64,000 bases of DNA, taken from positions 15,595,742 to 15,659,741 of the forward strand of contig CATQJL010000223.1 in the NCBI GenBank assembly GCA_958299035.1, given 5' to 3'. The DNA comes from Cylicocyclus nassatus. Lineage: Eukaryota; Nematoda; Chromadorea; Rhabditida; Strongylidae. The position numbers were made by a program, and so were the translations under genes. The first letter of the stretch is position 1, and each line of letters begins with the position of its first letter. The notes below the pieces were generated by a model, which saw nothing but the letters and a program-made list of their open reading frames with translations, made no database searches and was not told the origin of the DNA. This document shows, one piece after another, positions 1-10,989 of the stretch.

Positions 1-81
1 CGTCATCCTTTCCAGAGTTTTTTTACCTTTTCATCTATTCTATCTCTTACGATTATTGATTTCTCTTATTTATGTCAACAG

Positions 82-298
82 TTGTGCCAAATCGTTTTAT
101 TGAAGGTATGACAAATTGTTTGACAAACCTTGCTTTGCTGCAATAACTGAAGAAGTTGATAACTTAATTGACGCCTCTTATAAATGGATTATCTTTCTGG
201 CGCTGCTTACCATAGTAATGACAGCACTTGTCATCGCAATTCTCCTCTACAACTACGGCCAAGGCGAACTTTTCCCGCATTTAAATACGGTATGTTAA
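82..298 (+). other. Possible fragment of a membrane-protein gene
   Basis: An AG acceptor-like site ends at 81. A frame open from about 104 runs to a stop at 298 and contains a strongly hydrophobic stretch of about 23 residues (WIIFLALLTIVMTALVIAIL) preceded by an acidic segment. The coding-like sequence just upstream (84-103) is in another frame, so either a small exon or a one-base frameshift separates them. No ATG begins the open frame. It may be the 3' end of a gene that starts before the window, or a relic. I do not recognise the family. Confidence 0.25.
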
Positions 299-740
299 TT
301 ATCCAATACGCGCAATAATGTGCCCTCATACAGGTGCGCTCCCCTCGTTACAATGCTTTGGTGTGGTTTTTTGTAAAGCTGGACAATAATGAATCTACCA
401 TGTAAGTTGCTAGGAGGCTCCAGTTTTAGTGTCAGAACTACTTTGAGTTCTCTCGTCAAAATACTGTTTAGGAAGGAAGAAGACTTGACTGATTTTAGCT
501 TGGTAGAAGAGTTAAAAAAGTTTGACATTGACAAAGATTTGACTGTGAGTTTATTAAATCTTACTAAATGAGCAAAATAGTTACGCATTAAACTTCTTAT
601 AGTTTGGTGGTCCACTTCAGTCTTTTTCTTTGAAAAGAAATCTCTAGGCTTATTGCTGCATTTAGTTTATTTGTTAGCAACCTTAGAAACATATTTTTCT
701 GCTGAGCTTGGTTTTTTGTGAATGATTACAAAAGGTACCA
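299..740. other. Non-coding stretch
   Basis: Only short open frames lie here (for example 389-571), without splice signals or recognisable similarity. I see nothing I can name. Confidence 0.3.
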
Positions 741-911
741 TTTGATTCAACTGGCTTGGCTTCGTGAAGGCGGGGCTCTGTGACCTAATTAAGGCTAGCT
801 AGTGATCAGAGAGCACCCGCGCGGGATAGACGCAGGTGCGTTGCACGCGCGAGCGGCCTTTTCTACGTCACAAAGCCCCGCCTTTCCGAAGCCAGGCCAG
901 TTGAATCAAAC
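741..911. mobile_element. MITE with about 43-bp inverted ends
   Basis: Positions 742-784 and 867-909 are inverted copies of each other (TTGATTCAACTGGC at the left, GCCAGTTGAATCAA at the right, with a few mismatches). The inner part, around TTAAGGCTAGCTAGTGATCAGAGAGC, matches the sequence flanking the element at 7298-7742, so a second, interrupted copy lies at about 7244-7850. It carries no coding sequence. Confidence 0.75.
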
Positions 912-2017
912 GTTAAATATTCAGGGCGCCCCAAAAGTATGCGTAAAGTATTTGATCCTTAATTCTCTCTTCCCCACGAAGACTTCTGCCTACCTCCAAA
1001 TACTATTTTGTAGAGCTGGCTTCAACTTATGTTAGATAAGTGAGCAAAGTACCGATCACTCTTTGCATGATTATGTCTCCCAATGATCCAAAACCCTCTT
1101 CGAAACTTTGAAAAGGCTTCTGGGTTATTCGGAGTCTTATTTCACACTAAAACGAGAACAAAACGACCCAAAAACACTTGAGACTAGTCAGAAATGCTGA
1201 ATCTAAATGTGAGATTTGTACATCACGGTAAAAGTTAGCCTACAAGTTATGCAATGTATAACATGACAGCTTCTATGCGCATCAGACCTGCGATTAGACA
1301 TAAAAAGGTTTGGCCTTGTAAAAACTCTAGTAGTGAAGTCAGCACGCGTGAAACCCCTGCTCACAGCTTTTCTCCTTATTTGATTTTCGGATGCAGCTAA
1401 ATCATTTCAAAACAGCAAAAAGTTTCTGCCATGGCTCTATATTAATAAAAAGGGCGGTTGGTGATTTGCTCTATATTGCACAGCTAAGTTAAAGCCAGCT
1501 ATTAAAACTGATATTTCGAAGATAGGCAAACGGCTTCTATGGAGAAGAGATATTATTGACCAAACACTATATAAATGCTTCCGTGGCACCTGTACCAAAA
1601 AAATAGAAATGCGCAAATTAGAAGGGAAAACGCTGAAATTAAGATTTTCTTTGGTTCATCAGTTTGTAATTAGCACCTTATCTTTACTACTGAGGTGTGA
1701 TTATGCGGAATAAATTTGCTTACATTCAGTGAGGGATGTAAACAATGCTTTCTACAACGTCAAATAATAAATACTAGAAATAAATACGAAGCCCTCATAT
1801 TGAGTGCAATGGAACAATATTTTTTAAAGCACAAGGAAGTTTCTTCCTAATCCAAAATGTAATGACATGCACAAGCTTATTTATTCCGTTTGCACAGCCG
1901 CTCTTAATCATTTCCAATAGTCTGTGTTTCGCCTAGACTGTGCTTTATATGATTGCTCAGAATCGACTTTTGATTTTACGTTAACGTTATTAAACGTTAT
2001 TTAACGTTTTGATGTAT
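912..2017. other. Non-coding stretch
   Basis: AT-rich intergenic DNA with no convincing open frame. A run of TTAACGTTATTAAACGTTA-type repeats lies at 1980-2010, just before the LTR retrotransposon. Nothing else can be supported. Confidence 0.4.
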
Positions 2018-2022
2018 ACCTA

Positions 2023-2270
2023 TGTTGTGTTAGTGTCTGATCAGTTGTTTCCTCGTATGATCTGCCCTCGCTGAGGCGCCTGCAGCCTCATTGCGCGGGA
2101 AATGAGCGCTATAAAAGGCGCTCGCTGTTAGCTATTGTCAGTTCGTCTGTTCACTCATCTGCCTCTCTTATTTTGCTGCTCTATTATTTTCTAATAAATA
2201 TTCTATTTTCCCCGTGTGCCGCCCAACGGACGAAGGTACGAAGGAGTGTCCGAATCCAAAGGACACAACA
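2023..2270 (+). repeat. 5' LTR of the Gypsy element
   Basis: It starts TGTTGTGTTAGTG and ends GGACACAACA. A TATA box lies at 2110-2116 (TATAAAA) and a polyadenylation hexamer AATAAA at 2193-2198. These would define the U3/R/U5 layout of the retrotransposon transcript. It is identical to 6490-6737. Confidence 0.95.
2110..2116 (+). promoter_or_regulatory. LTR TATA box
   Basis: TATAAAA is followed about 80 bp later by AATAAA in the same LTR. This is the expected promoter/poly(A) spacing within a short LTR. The copy in the 3' LTR is at 6577-6583. Confidence 0.7.
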
Positions 2271-2271
2271 G

Positions 2272-2288
2272 TGGCGATCAGGAGCGGC
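2272..2288 (+). other. Candidate tRNA primer-binding site
   Basis: TGGCGATCAGGAGCGG starts one base after the 5' LTR. A TGG here pairs with the CCA end of a tRNA, as in most LTR elements. I cannot name the tRNA with certainty. Confidence 0.55.
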
Positions 2289-2386
2289 GGCTACTAGTCG
2301 AAGAAGTAGCCGAACCAACGAAGCCCGAGGAAATCAAACCGACGAAAAGACTGCAAAGAGCGGTCAGAACGAACCGATAGATCAGC

Positions 2387-4732
2387 ATGGCGAAGATCGG
2401 CTCAGAGGAAATGCTGATCCTGCTCCAGGAGATGAGAGAAGAACGAAGAGAAATGATGGAGCTTCTGAAACACATCACAGGTACAGGACGAAGCGCTACC
2501 TCAGCCGAAATCCCGAATGTGATGTCCGCCCTCAGCAATAGGATCGAAAAATTCTACTTCGATCCCGAAGCGGATATGTGCTTCAGTAGATGGTATGCGC
2601 GCTACAAGGACGTCTTTGTCGAAGATGCGAAGCAGCTCACCGAAAGTGCGAAAGTGAGGCTGCTGTGCGAAAAGCTGGACAAGGACAGCTTCGAAAAATA
2701 CCAGAGGCATGTGCTACCGAAGGAGGTAACTGCGATTAAGTTCGAAGAAACCGTCGAAACATTGAAGCAGCTCTTCGACGTAAAGATTTCGGAATTCACT
2801 ATGCGATACCAGTGCTTGAAACTGGAGAAGGCGGATTCCGAAAATTACCTCATGTATACGGGAAGAGTGAACGAACTGTGCGAGAAAGCGAAGATCCACG
2901 ACTTGGATAGCGATGGGATCAAGTGTCTTCTGTGGATTTTTGGCCTGAAGAGCCAAAAAGAAGCCGAAATCAGGCAGCGACTCATAGCCGTACTGGACAA
3001 GGAGTACAAGGCTGGACGAAAGATGTCGCTACAGGAATTGTACCTGGAGTGCGAAAACTTCCTTAGTCTCAAGAAGGATAGCGAGACTGTGGCTGGTTGC
3101 ACGAAGATTGTCGAAGCAACAAGCAAGGAAGAACCCAAGAAGCTGGAGTGCTGGAACTGTGGTAAAGCCCACTTTGCTAGGGAATGCAAAGCGAAGCTGT
3201 GGTATTGCAAAAAGTGCAAGAAGACAGGCCACAAGGAGAAGTATTGCGAACAAGTGGCGGAGAGAAAAGCACTTGTTCAGCAAGATTCGAAACGAAGAAT
3301 CCACAGAAGCAGCGATACCAGCAAAAACAGAAGTTGGACGAAATCAAAACGCCAAGTGCATAGCGTTGCGAAGATTGCGAACGCAATAATGGAAGTGAAT
3401 TCGACTCGCGTATATGTGGAAGCGAAGGTTGATAGTCATCCAGTTAGTTTCTTACTGGATACTGGATCAGATATTACCTTGCTAAACGAAGCAATTTGGA
3501 GAAGTATGGGTGCTCCACGGCTGGAGAAAACAAGCGTGATCGTCAAGAACGCTAGTGGAGGCTCCATGAAAGTCCATGGAAAGCTATGGTGTGAGTACGA
3601 AATCAAAGGATCCAGAAGCGAAGGCTACGCATACGTGACGCCCCACAAGTCACTGCTAGGATTAGAATGGATCCAGAAAAACGAAGATATGTCCTATCAC
3701 CTAAGCAGAATGGTTGCCGAAGTGAAGGCAGAACAAACCAAGGATATCGCTTCGAAGCTAAAGGAAGCTTACCCAGAAGTCTGCGAAGAAGGTCTAGGAC
3801 TCTGCACAAAGGAGAAAGCGCATCTGAGAGTTGACGAAAATGTTCGTCCAGTATTCAAGGCTTGCAGGCCTGTCCCCCATGCTGCGCTCGAAGCCGTCGA
3901 AAAAGAGTTGGATAGACTACTGGAACTAAAGGTCATAAGTCCAGTGACGCACAGTGAGTGGGCAGCTCCGATCGTATGCGTCAGGAAGGCGAATGGAAAG
4001 TTGAGAGTGTGTGCCGACTTCTCAACTGGACTCAACAAAGCGCTAGAGTCGTATGATTACCCGTTGCCATTGCCGGAGGATATATTCGCATCCCTCAATG
4101 GAGGCACGGTGTTTTCGCAGACAGATTTGTCGGACGCCTATCTGCAAGTGGAGTTATCAGAAGAAACGAAGAAATTGGTTGTGATCAACACACATAGAGG
4201 CTTGTACCAATACAACAGACTGCCTTTTGGCATAAAGACAGCACCAGGAATCTTCCAACAGATAATGAATAAGATGGTGAGCGGTTTGCAAGGTGTAGCA
4301 ACCTACCTGGACGACATATTGGTCTGTGGAAGAACCGAAGAAGAACATATGGCGAATTTGCTAGCTGTTTTTGCAAGGATAGCCGACTATGGATTCAGGA
4401 TTCGCTTAGAGAAGTGCTCTTTTGGCAAGCCAGAGATACGATATCTTGGCTTCATAGTAGATCGAAATGGCAGAAGGCCAAACTCAGAGAAGATCGAGGC
4501 AATCAAGAAGATGGATGAGCCGAAGAACGTTAATCAATTGAGAGCTTTCCTTGGCATGATAACGTACTATGCGGCGTTCATGCCAAAGATTAAGGATCTG
4601 CGTGGACCATTAGACGCGATGCTGAAGAAGGATTCGAAGTGGGAGTGGACTCGAAGAAATTTCACAAGTACATATTTGGACGAAAATTTCTTTGTTGACG
4701 GACCATCAACCACTGCTAGCCATCTTCGGTGA
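2387..4732 (+). pseudogene. Gag-Pol polyprotein of the Gypsy element (gag, protease, RT; truncated in RNase H)
   Basis: This is a 781-codon open frame. Residues 1-250 are a helical gag-type region. Two zinc knuckles follow from residue 255. The first has the odd spacing Cx2Cx3Hx4C and the second is a canonical Cx2Cx4Hx4C. A retropepsin active site DTGSD sits near residue 358 (LLDTGSD). Reverse transcriptase covers about 475-740, with the ADFS motif at D544 and the catalytic YLDD at 640-643. The W-E-W motif that opens RNase H is at 752-754. Beyond about residue 755 the frame is foreign, because the RNase H core has been deleted and the rest is read out of frame up to the stop. An upstream frame from the LTR (2173-2541) overlaps the start. 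I take the ATG at 2387 as the gag start. The polyprotein would have packaged and reverse-transcribed the element RNA. Confidence 0.9.
4650..4705 (+). other. Deletion junction and frameshift in Gypsy RNase H
   Basis: The reading frame carrying RT continues past the W-E-W motif for a few codons. The sequence then matches the late part of RNase H (the segment just before TDHQPLL) in a different frame, and a further frame change occurs at about 4690. The catalytic Asp/Glu region of RNase H, which should occupy roughly 90-110 residues here, is absent. Confidence 0.75.
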
Positions 4733-6353
4733 TAAGAAAGGAGTTCCTGTCTACTCCGCTAACCGACTTATGAGATGGGCTACAATTCTACTTGGATATG
4801 ACTTCGACATAGAGTATGTGGAGACTACGAAGTTCGGACAAGCTGATGGCTTGTCAAGGTTGATGAAGAAGAATCAGAATCCCGAAGAAGATGTCGTGAT
4901 AGCTGCAGTTGAGAACGACGTTGACTACATGCTGAAGAGCTGCATAAGGAAACTGCCAGTAACGGTATTTGATGTACAAACTTGGACGAAGAAAGATCCA
5001 GTACTTAGAAAAGTACTCAGTTACGTGCAGAAAGGAAACTGGCCAGACGCGAATGGAGAATTGGCACATTTTCGAAATCGAAGAGAGACATTGTCAATCG
5101 TGGAGCAATGTCTGATGTCAGCCGAAAGGGTTGTGATACCCAAGGAGCTTCGAGGAAATGTTCTGAAAGAACTGCATAGTGGTCATCCTGGGATTGTAAG
5201 GATGAAGAAGCTGGCTCGAAGTTACGTCTACTGGCCGAACATTGATAAAGATTGCGAAGATTTGGTACGAAGATGCACGAAATGTCAGGATTTAGCCAAA
5301 AATCCGACGAAGGTACCATTGGAAGCATGGCCGTCAGCGACTCGAGTGTGGCAGCGAATACACATCGACTTCGCTGGACCTATGCAAGGTGTTTTCTACT
5401 TGGTCGTAGTAGATGCGTACAGCAAATGGCCGGAAATGATCGAGATGAGCAATATCTCGGCTGCGAAGACGGTGAAGGCTTTGAAGAACTTGTTTGCGAG
5501 GTATGGATTGCCGCAAACAATAGTGAGCGACAATGGTACCCAGTTCACATCGGACTTGTTTAAGAAGATGTGTGACGAAGGTGGAATCACCCACATATGG
5601 ACTGCTCCGTATCACCCTCAATCGAATGGACAGGCAGAGCGTTTCGTTGATACGCTGAAACGCGAAATCAAGAAACTAGAGGGGGAGGAAAGGCCAACAG
5701 AAGAGACTCTAAATGTGGTGTTACAAGCGTATAGGACAACACCAAACACGAACTTGAATGACAAGACGCCAGCAGAATTGTTCCTAGGCAGAAACTTGCG
5801 CACAAGATTAACGCTATTGCTACCGATGACAGAAGATACAGAAGACCCACTCGCACGAAGAAGACGAGAGCGCATGAAGGATCAGTTCGACCAGAAGCAT
5901 GGAGTCGTTCGAAAAGATTTCGAAGTTGGTGACCTGGTATACGCCAAGCAATGGAAGCCACCCCACTTCCATTGGATGAAAGGAACGGTGATGAGACGTA
6001 TTGGACGCGTCAACTATGAAGTTATGGTTGGTGATGAGATATGCAAGAAGCATGCAAATCAGCTACGGCATCGAAGCGATAGTGAACAGGTTGCCGTGCG
6101 GCAACAACTTCAACAACAATCCGAAGCCTTGAAGATACTGTTAGATGTTCTGACAGAAGACGACACACTACCGAGGAGTGGCAATGCTGCTGACGAGAAT
6201 TCTGAGCAAGCGATCGCGAGCGATGTGCCAGCACCCGTGGATTCAACGACATCGACGTCGACATCAAGCCACGATCCCTCCACGCCACCGACAACGCTTC
6301 GCAGGTCGAGCAGAACGAGAAGACCGGTACAACGGTTCCAATCTAGTTCATAG
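4692..6353 (+). pseudogene. Gypsy RNase H end plus integrase (frame-disconnected 3' part of pol)
   Basis: The open frame of about 553 codons has no proper ATG and is the continuation of pol in another frame. It begins with the final RNase H motif (TDHQPLL). Integrase follows: an H-H-C-C zinc domain (H162, H165 by frame numbering; C195, C198), then the catalytic D226, D280 and E316 with the classic 35-residue D-to-E spacing, including SDNGTQF and HPQSNGQAER. A C-terminal segment around GTVMRRIGRVNYEV resembles the GPY/F-type module. A Ser/Thr-rich tail ends at 6353. Integrase itself looks intact. Only its connection to the upstream frame is lost. Confidence 0.88.
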
Positions 6354-6480
6354 CATGTTATTGTATGTTTGTTTCATTAGTTTGTAGTTGTTTAAATGAT
6401 ATGCTATCTATATATGACCGATTTCTTGTTATTCATATTTCATGATTTGTCGTAGGCTAGTTGTGTTGTAACTACCCTAC

Positions 6481-6489
6481 TGGGGGAGG
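6481..6489 (+). other. Polypurine tract of the Gypsy element
   Basis: TGGGGGAGG immediately precedes the 3' LTR. This is where second-strand synthesis primes in LTR retroelements. Confidence 0.8.
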
Positions 6490-6737
6490 TGTTGTGTTAG
6501 TGTCTGATCAGTTGTTTCCTCGTATGATCTGCCCTCGCTGAGGCGCCTGCAGCCTCATTGCGCGGGAAATGAGCGCTATAAAAGGCGCTCGCTGTTAGCT
6601 ATTGTCAGTTCGTCTGTTCACTCATCTGCCTCTCTTATTTTGCTGCTCTATTATTTTCTAATAAATATTCTATTTTCCCCGTGTGCCGCCCAACGGACGA
6701 AGGTACGAAGGAGTGTCCGAATCCAAAGGACACAACA
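6490..6737 (+). repeat. 3' LTR of the Gypsy element
   Basis: It is 248 bp and identical by eye to 2023-2270, followed directly by the ACCTA target duplication. Confidence 0.95.
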
Positions 6738-6742
6738 ACCTA

Positions 6743-7243
6743 CAAAGGTAGACAGAAATGAACAAGAAAAAATTAAACCACCTAAACTTTGATCATTCTC
6801 AGAGAACATTAAAGGTTTTGATCTAACTTCCCTTCGCTGAAATTTGGATAACGCTCTGTGAGCGAGAAATTTTGTTCAAAGTAAAATGACAATCTTCGAG
6901 CTAACCTTACATGATAAATCAAGCTTTTCCATATAAGCACAGTCATGAGCGGTTACAACTGGTGCGGTACAACATGATTTTTCAGGATATGGAATGAAAG
7001 CGGCGATTTTCTGCAGGATTCATTACAAAAAAATCACAAAGAAAAATCGCCAAAATTTAATATATGTTAGCACTTTTATTTTTCTTTGTTTCTGTTCAAT
7101 AAAATTGTTTAATTGACTCGGCATAGTATGTTGACATCTTGCATGGAAATATAATGTAAGAAAATCAGACGCACAGAATTTGAAAAATACTGTTGATACT
7201 GTACTATGTACTCCAACAGCATCGTTGGTAGTAGTTTACTTAC
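6743..7243. other. Non-coding stretch
   Basis: AT-rich DNA between the Gypsy element and the next MITE. I see no gene or repeat structure. Confidence 0.4.
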
Positions 7244-7850
7244 CCGTTGATTCAAGTGGATTGGCGGGTGGAAGGCGGAGCTTCGTGACTGCCTTAAAGG
7301 CAGTGTCCGTGCAAAAAGTCGATTCTGAAATTTTGTGCTTACCCGGGCCGATCCGCTACGCTAAATCCGAAAGTCGTCCACACTAGAGTGTGCAAAATTG
7401 GTAAAAAAGGGCTCTAAAGCAGGAGGGAAATCAGCGGCAGCGGGGTCCTCCCCCTGTAAATTGACGCTCCCTGCTTCAGAAGCGATCTTCCCGATTCCCC
7501 TAGCTGCCCTAACTCGCCAACGGCTACGTGCGAGCGCGTGACTTAAAATCGGAACCGAGAAGATTGCTCCGGGAGTTGGAAGCGTGAGTTCACAGTGGAT
7601 AAGACCCCGCCCACCTGCTGACGTCCATCTTGCGTTTACCCTTTTTTGCCATTTTCGTGCCCTCCAGTGTAGATTTTCGGATTGTGTCGAATAGGCCCGG
7701 GTAAGCACAATCTCAATTCGACTTTTTGCCAGGACACTGCCTTTAAGGCTAAGGAATGATCAGAGAGCATGCGTGCGAGAGAGACGCAGACTGCGTCGCG
7801 GGCGCAAGCCGTTGCCTTCGAACCGAATCTCGTTAAGTCAAAGCATATTT
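7244..7850. mobile_element. Second copy of the 741-911 MITE, split by a nested element
   Basis: The left part (GATTCAAGTGG...GGAGCTTCGTGAC) and right part (AAGGCTAAGGAATGATCAGAGAGC...) match the two halves of the MITE at 741-911. They are separated by the TTAA-flanked insert 7298-7742. The right end is diverged, so its exact limit (about 7840-7860) is uncertain. Confidence 0.65.
7298..7742. mobile_element. Nested 445-bp MITE with TTAA target duplication
   Basis: The terminal inverted repeats start AGGCAGTGTCC (7298-7308) and end GGACACTGCCT (7732-7742). They extend, with mismatches, for more than 50 bp (through GCAAAAAGTCGA and TGTGCTTACCCGGGCC). The element is flanked on both sides by TTAA (7294-7297 and 7743-7746), the signature of piggyBac-type and other TTAA-specific transposases. 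The uninterrupted paralogue at 741-911 carries a single TTAA at the equivalent place. There is no transposase inside, so it is non-autonomous. Confidence 0.85.
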
Positions 7851-9592
7851 AGGTTGCACCGCACTTGTACAGGCGGAATGTACAATTTCCGCTCTTTTTC
7901 GTTTCCGACAAGAATCTAGGAGTGTAAAAAGTATTGATGAGCCACATGCATCCCTTTGTAAGTGAGAAAACATTGATCAATAGGTTGCTTGTAGTGTACA
8001 ACTTAGTAATAAAATACTGTAATGTCATCGATATAAGTAGACAACATGCTCCCCTATAAAAACAATACTTTCTACATAGAATCTAAGCAATGTTTGGATG
8101 TTACCTTGCCTAAACCTTCTGAACCTGAAGCTAATTTTTGCTTTCGTATGCTATATCGTGCTGTTTTGCTAGAACGTATTTTTATATTTTCGGTATTGAA
8201 TATCCTAGGAATGTTCCCAGTATACTTCATATTTATCTTTGAGGTTTGCAACACTTGGATTTGTAACAGAAAAATTATAGCTTCTCCATTTTTTCTAGTT
8301 TGAAACCCCGAAAAATCATGCGAAAATTTGGCTTCTTTCTTTCTACTTTGATATCCACATGCAAGGTTCTTCCTGACTGCGGGCCTTGACTGCGCCTTCA
8401 AAAGTTTTTATAATATACTCCCCCTTTTTCGTCTTCGTGCCGGAAAGCTGGTTACTGTAATGACAGGTTGTTTGAGAATAGGCCGAGTAGGACAGGACTT
8501 ATTAACATAGTAAAAGAATGCGGAGATGCGAAAGCATTACAAAATAGCTAAAATCAACACAAATAAATGATATTACAAGAATTTGCCTAGAGTAAGCATG
8601 AAAAATGCAGAGGAATGCCCCTTTAAAGCAATAAGATCTTTTTTCTAGTTGATTCAAAATTCATGCATTCTATGTTTCTCTGACATAAATAGCTTATCGC
8701 TCGTTCATTTCTTCAAGCGTGAGAACTACTTCCCAATGATTATTTGAAGGGATTTCTCTCAGTGAAACGCAGGTTTTGATAGCAGTGAAAATGAATGTCG
8801 CAGAGTAAGCATAAAGCAAGTCTCTAGATTGTTTTTTTTTAACTTGTGGTGATCAACGGGTCAAATGTTTATTAACAAATCCGTTGTCAGAAAAATTTAT
8901 TCGTAAAGCTAAGTAATGGAGTACGGATGCTATTGAGAAAAGCCTTTATCTTACTTCGCATTTCCTACACTGAAAACACAGACCACTTTCTCTTCTTTCT
9001 TTTTTGGCCTTAGCTTCACAATGCAGCCGCACCTCGATCCATTGACTTGCAAGATAAAGCTGGAATAACGTACTTATAGTGTTGCAGCATTCAGCTAATT
9101 TTCATCTCCTGCTAGTAGAAAAACAAGTCTCTGTTTGTTCTGCCTCCCAAAAACAGAGAGGATATCAGAAGCTGCAACTACTCGCTTACCCTTTGCAATC
9201 TTTCCAATTTTTCTATTACGAACAATGTAGCCATGAATCTGTCAGTGTTACGGCTGCAAGAAATGATTGTCGAAATCGAAATTAGATTCTACAATAGCTA
9301 AATTTACGTACATGTCGTAAAATACAGAAAGACGTTTGTATGTTTTCAGCACATTATTTTTCGGTACAGCAGCTAACTTTTCATTTTTGCAGTCGTAATG
9401 CTGAAAAAGTGAAGTTAGATCTTGTTACTTACATGTTAGATCTTGTTACTTGTAGGTGCTATTTTTTCTCTAATAAGCAACTTACCATGAACAGATCGTT
9501 CGCGCGGAGCTCATTTTCGAAATGATAATCAAACCCCCAATATTCACCACGGCATAATGACAATGCTAAGCTCATAGGAATAACCTACAATT
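7851..9592. other. Non-coding stretch
   Basis: AT-rich, with many stops in all frames. The short open frames at 8046-8303 and 9079-9285 show no splice context or recognisable similarity. A short direct repeat (TTAGATCTTGTTACTT) lies at 9416-9447. I see nothing else. Confidence 0.4.
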
Positions 9593-10002
9593 TCACTTAT
9601 GTATAACCAGTTGGCTTTCCCGGTCCAGCCCGGGCCATGGTTCACCGCACTGCGAGCCCCCCCCCCCCCCTCCCCGCCCTATATGGTATGGATGACTTAC
9701 CCTGGGACATCCGCTTGGAAACCGCATCCTCGTGAGCCTGAGGTGAAAATGAGCTTCACCGCCCTCCTTTACATGAGTATGGAAAATGCTTGATTGAACA
9801 TGATAACCCTTTAATTCCTTAGGAAAATGTAAACAAATCAATAAATCGATAGAAGAACCCAACGAATCGCCGCAAAAAGTAGCCTATCATTTGCGCAAGG
9901 GTCGAAAACATATGTTTGCAAAGTTTCAGCTAAATCGGTTGAGTGGCGCGCGTTTCTATAACGCACATACCCTCCAAACTGACAATTTTTGAGTTTTATA
10001 TA
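9593..10002. repeat. Degraded repeat with C-tract and LINE-like tail
   Basis: A run of C lies at 9659-9671. The sequence AAAAAGTAGCCTAT...AAGTTTCAGCTAAATCGGTTGAG...AACGCACATAC at 9876-9968 resembles 12098-12198 (AAAAGTAGCCTAT...AAGTTTGGTCCGGATCGGTTCAG...CCGCACATACAG). The two therefore share the 3' end of one repeat family, of the kind seen at LINE or SINE tails. Confidence 0.5.
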
Positions 10003-10714
10003 TATACCAGTGCGTCACCTCTGCTTCGCAGAGGCTCGCACTGGCTCTACTGTCTAGGTCCTACTCATTCTCGCATTATGATGGCATTGGAACTCACCGA
10101 GCAATGCCGACTGTCACGGACAAAATGTAAACGACTATTCATTCCGAAAGCTTTTTTATGTGAAATCGGTGATTTCGCGCGAATGAGACTTTTTGCAGGA
10201 AAACAAACGGAAATTTTTATAGGTTTTTATTTCCATGGTCTCGACACCTGCAATAAGAACAGCAGTCACTGTGAGCTACATCTTTGTGCAAAAATCTCGT
10301 CAAATGCTCTGGTAGAACCTTGGCAAATTGACCATATACGCAATCAATACTTTTTAGCGCCGTTTTTGTAAAGTAATGGACTTTTAATCACTTTTTTGGG
10401 CTCAAGTTCATGACTTGCATATTTGCTTGACACAAACATCCGCGACTCTGTAAAATGTGCAACTACGGACCCAAATTTGCGGCCCAAACGCAAAGTGGAC
10501 CCGTTTGACGCGCAGTTTCGGAGGGATCCACTCAACGAATCCGCTCATGCTTTTGCATGTTGGACTTTCATGCGGGTAGCATGCGTTGTGCAAAATTTGA
10601 GCCCAGGAGGTTGGCTGGAACTCGCACTACGAATTTCGTGACAGACAGAGATTCACACACACACACACACAGACAAACGTAAACAACCCTTAGCCCGTTA
10701 TTATAAGTTATGAT
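10003..10714. repeat. 0.7-kb interspersed repeat, copy A
   Basis: It is homologous along its length to 10990-11692. Both start near CAGTGCGTC..CTCTGCTTCG and both end CCCTTAGCCCGTTATTATAAGTTATGATA. Copy A contains a (CA)n tract at 10652-10669. The open frames within it (for example 9943-10371) are not preserved between the copies, so I regard them as non-coding. Confidence 0.75.
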
Positions 10715-10989
10715 ATGCTCATGCTCAATAGGGTCTTCAACAGAACCAATCACTGACCACCAAAATCGTGGAAATTTTCCTTCAATTTTCTTCATTAGAA
10801 GCTATGTGGACCCGCTTCACGTGCGAATTTCAAAGGAACGGTGCATTGGTTCCGCTCGTCCATGCACATAGTGAACCTAAATGCTAAGAGCGTATGCTGT
10901 GCAAAAAATCGGCTTGAAACCTTGGTTGTAGCTCGCTCTGTGAATTGTGCGTGCGTGCGTGCGTCAGAGCCAGTGCGTAGAGCCAGTAG
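10715..10989. other. Spacer between the two 0.7-kb repeats
   Basis: It contains a degenerate piece (10800-10945) that repeats part of the flanking repeat (GTGGACCCG...GCGTATGCTGTGCAAAA...AGCTCGCTCTGTGAATT), a short CGTG microsatellite at 10948-10966, and repeated CAGTGCGTAGAGCCAGTAGAGC motifs. No gene is visible. Confidence 0.4.

Larger units (their letters stand above)
2018..6742 (+). mobile_element. Ty3/Gypsy LTR retrotransposon, full length but with an internal deletion
   Basis: The element is bounded by direct 248-bp LTRs (2023-2270 and 6490-6737) that begin TGTTGTG and end CACAACA, and by a 5-bp target duplication ACCTA (2018-2022 and 6738-6742). The two LTRs are identical as far as I can read, which implies a recent insertion. 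The inside encodes gag, aspartic protease, reverse transcriptase, part of RNase H and integrase, in the Ty3/Gypsy order (integrase last). No env-like gene follows integrase. The RNase H catalytic region is missing and the coding frame is broken at about 4650-4700, so this copy cannot be autonomous. Confidence 0.95.

Noticed and set aside
802..1035. 77-codon open frame
   Set aside because: It starts inside a MITE and lacks any coding signal.
9593..9862. Gly-rich open frame on the minus strand
   Set aside because: The glycines come from a C homopolymer, and the frame lies in repeat sequence.
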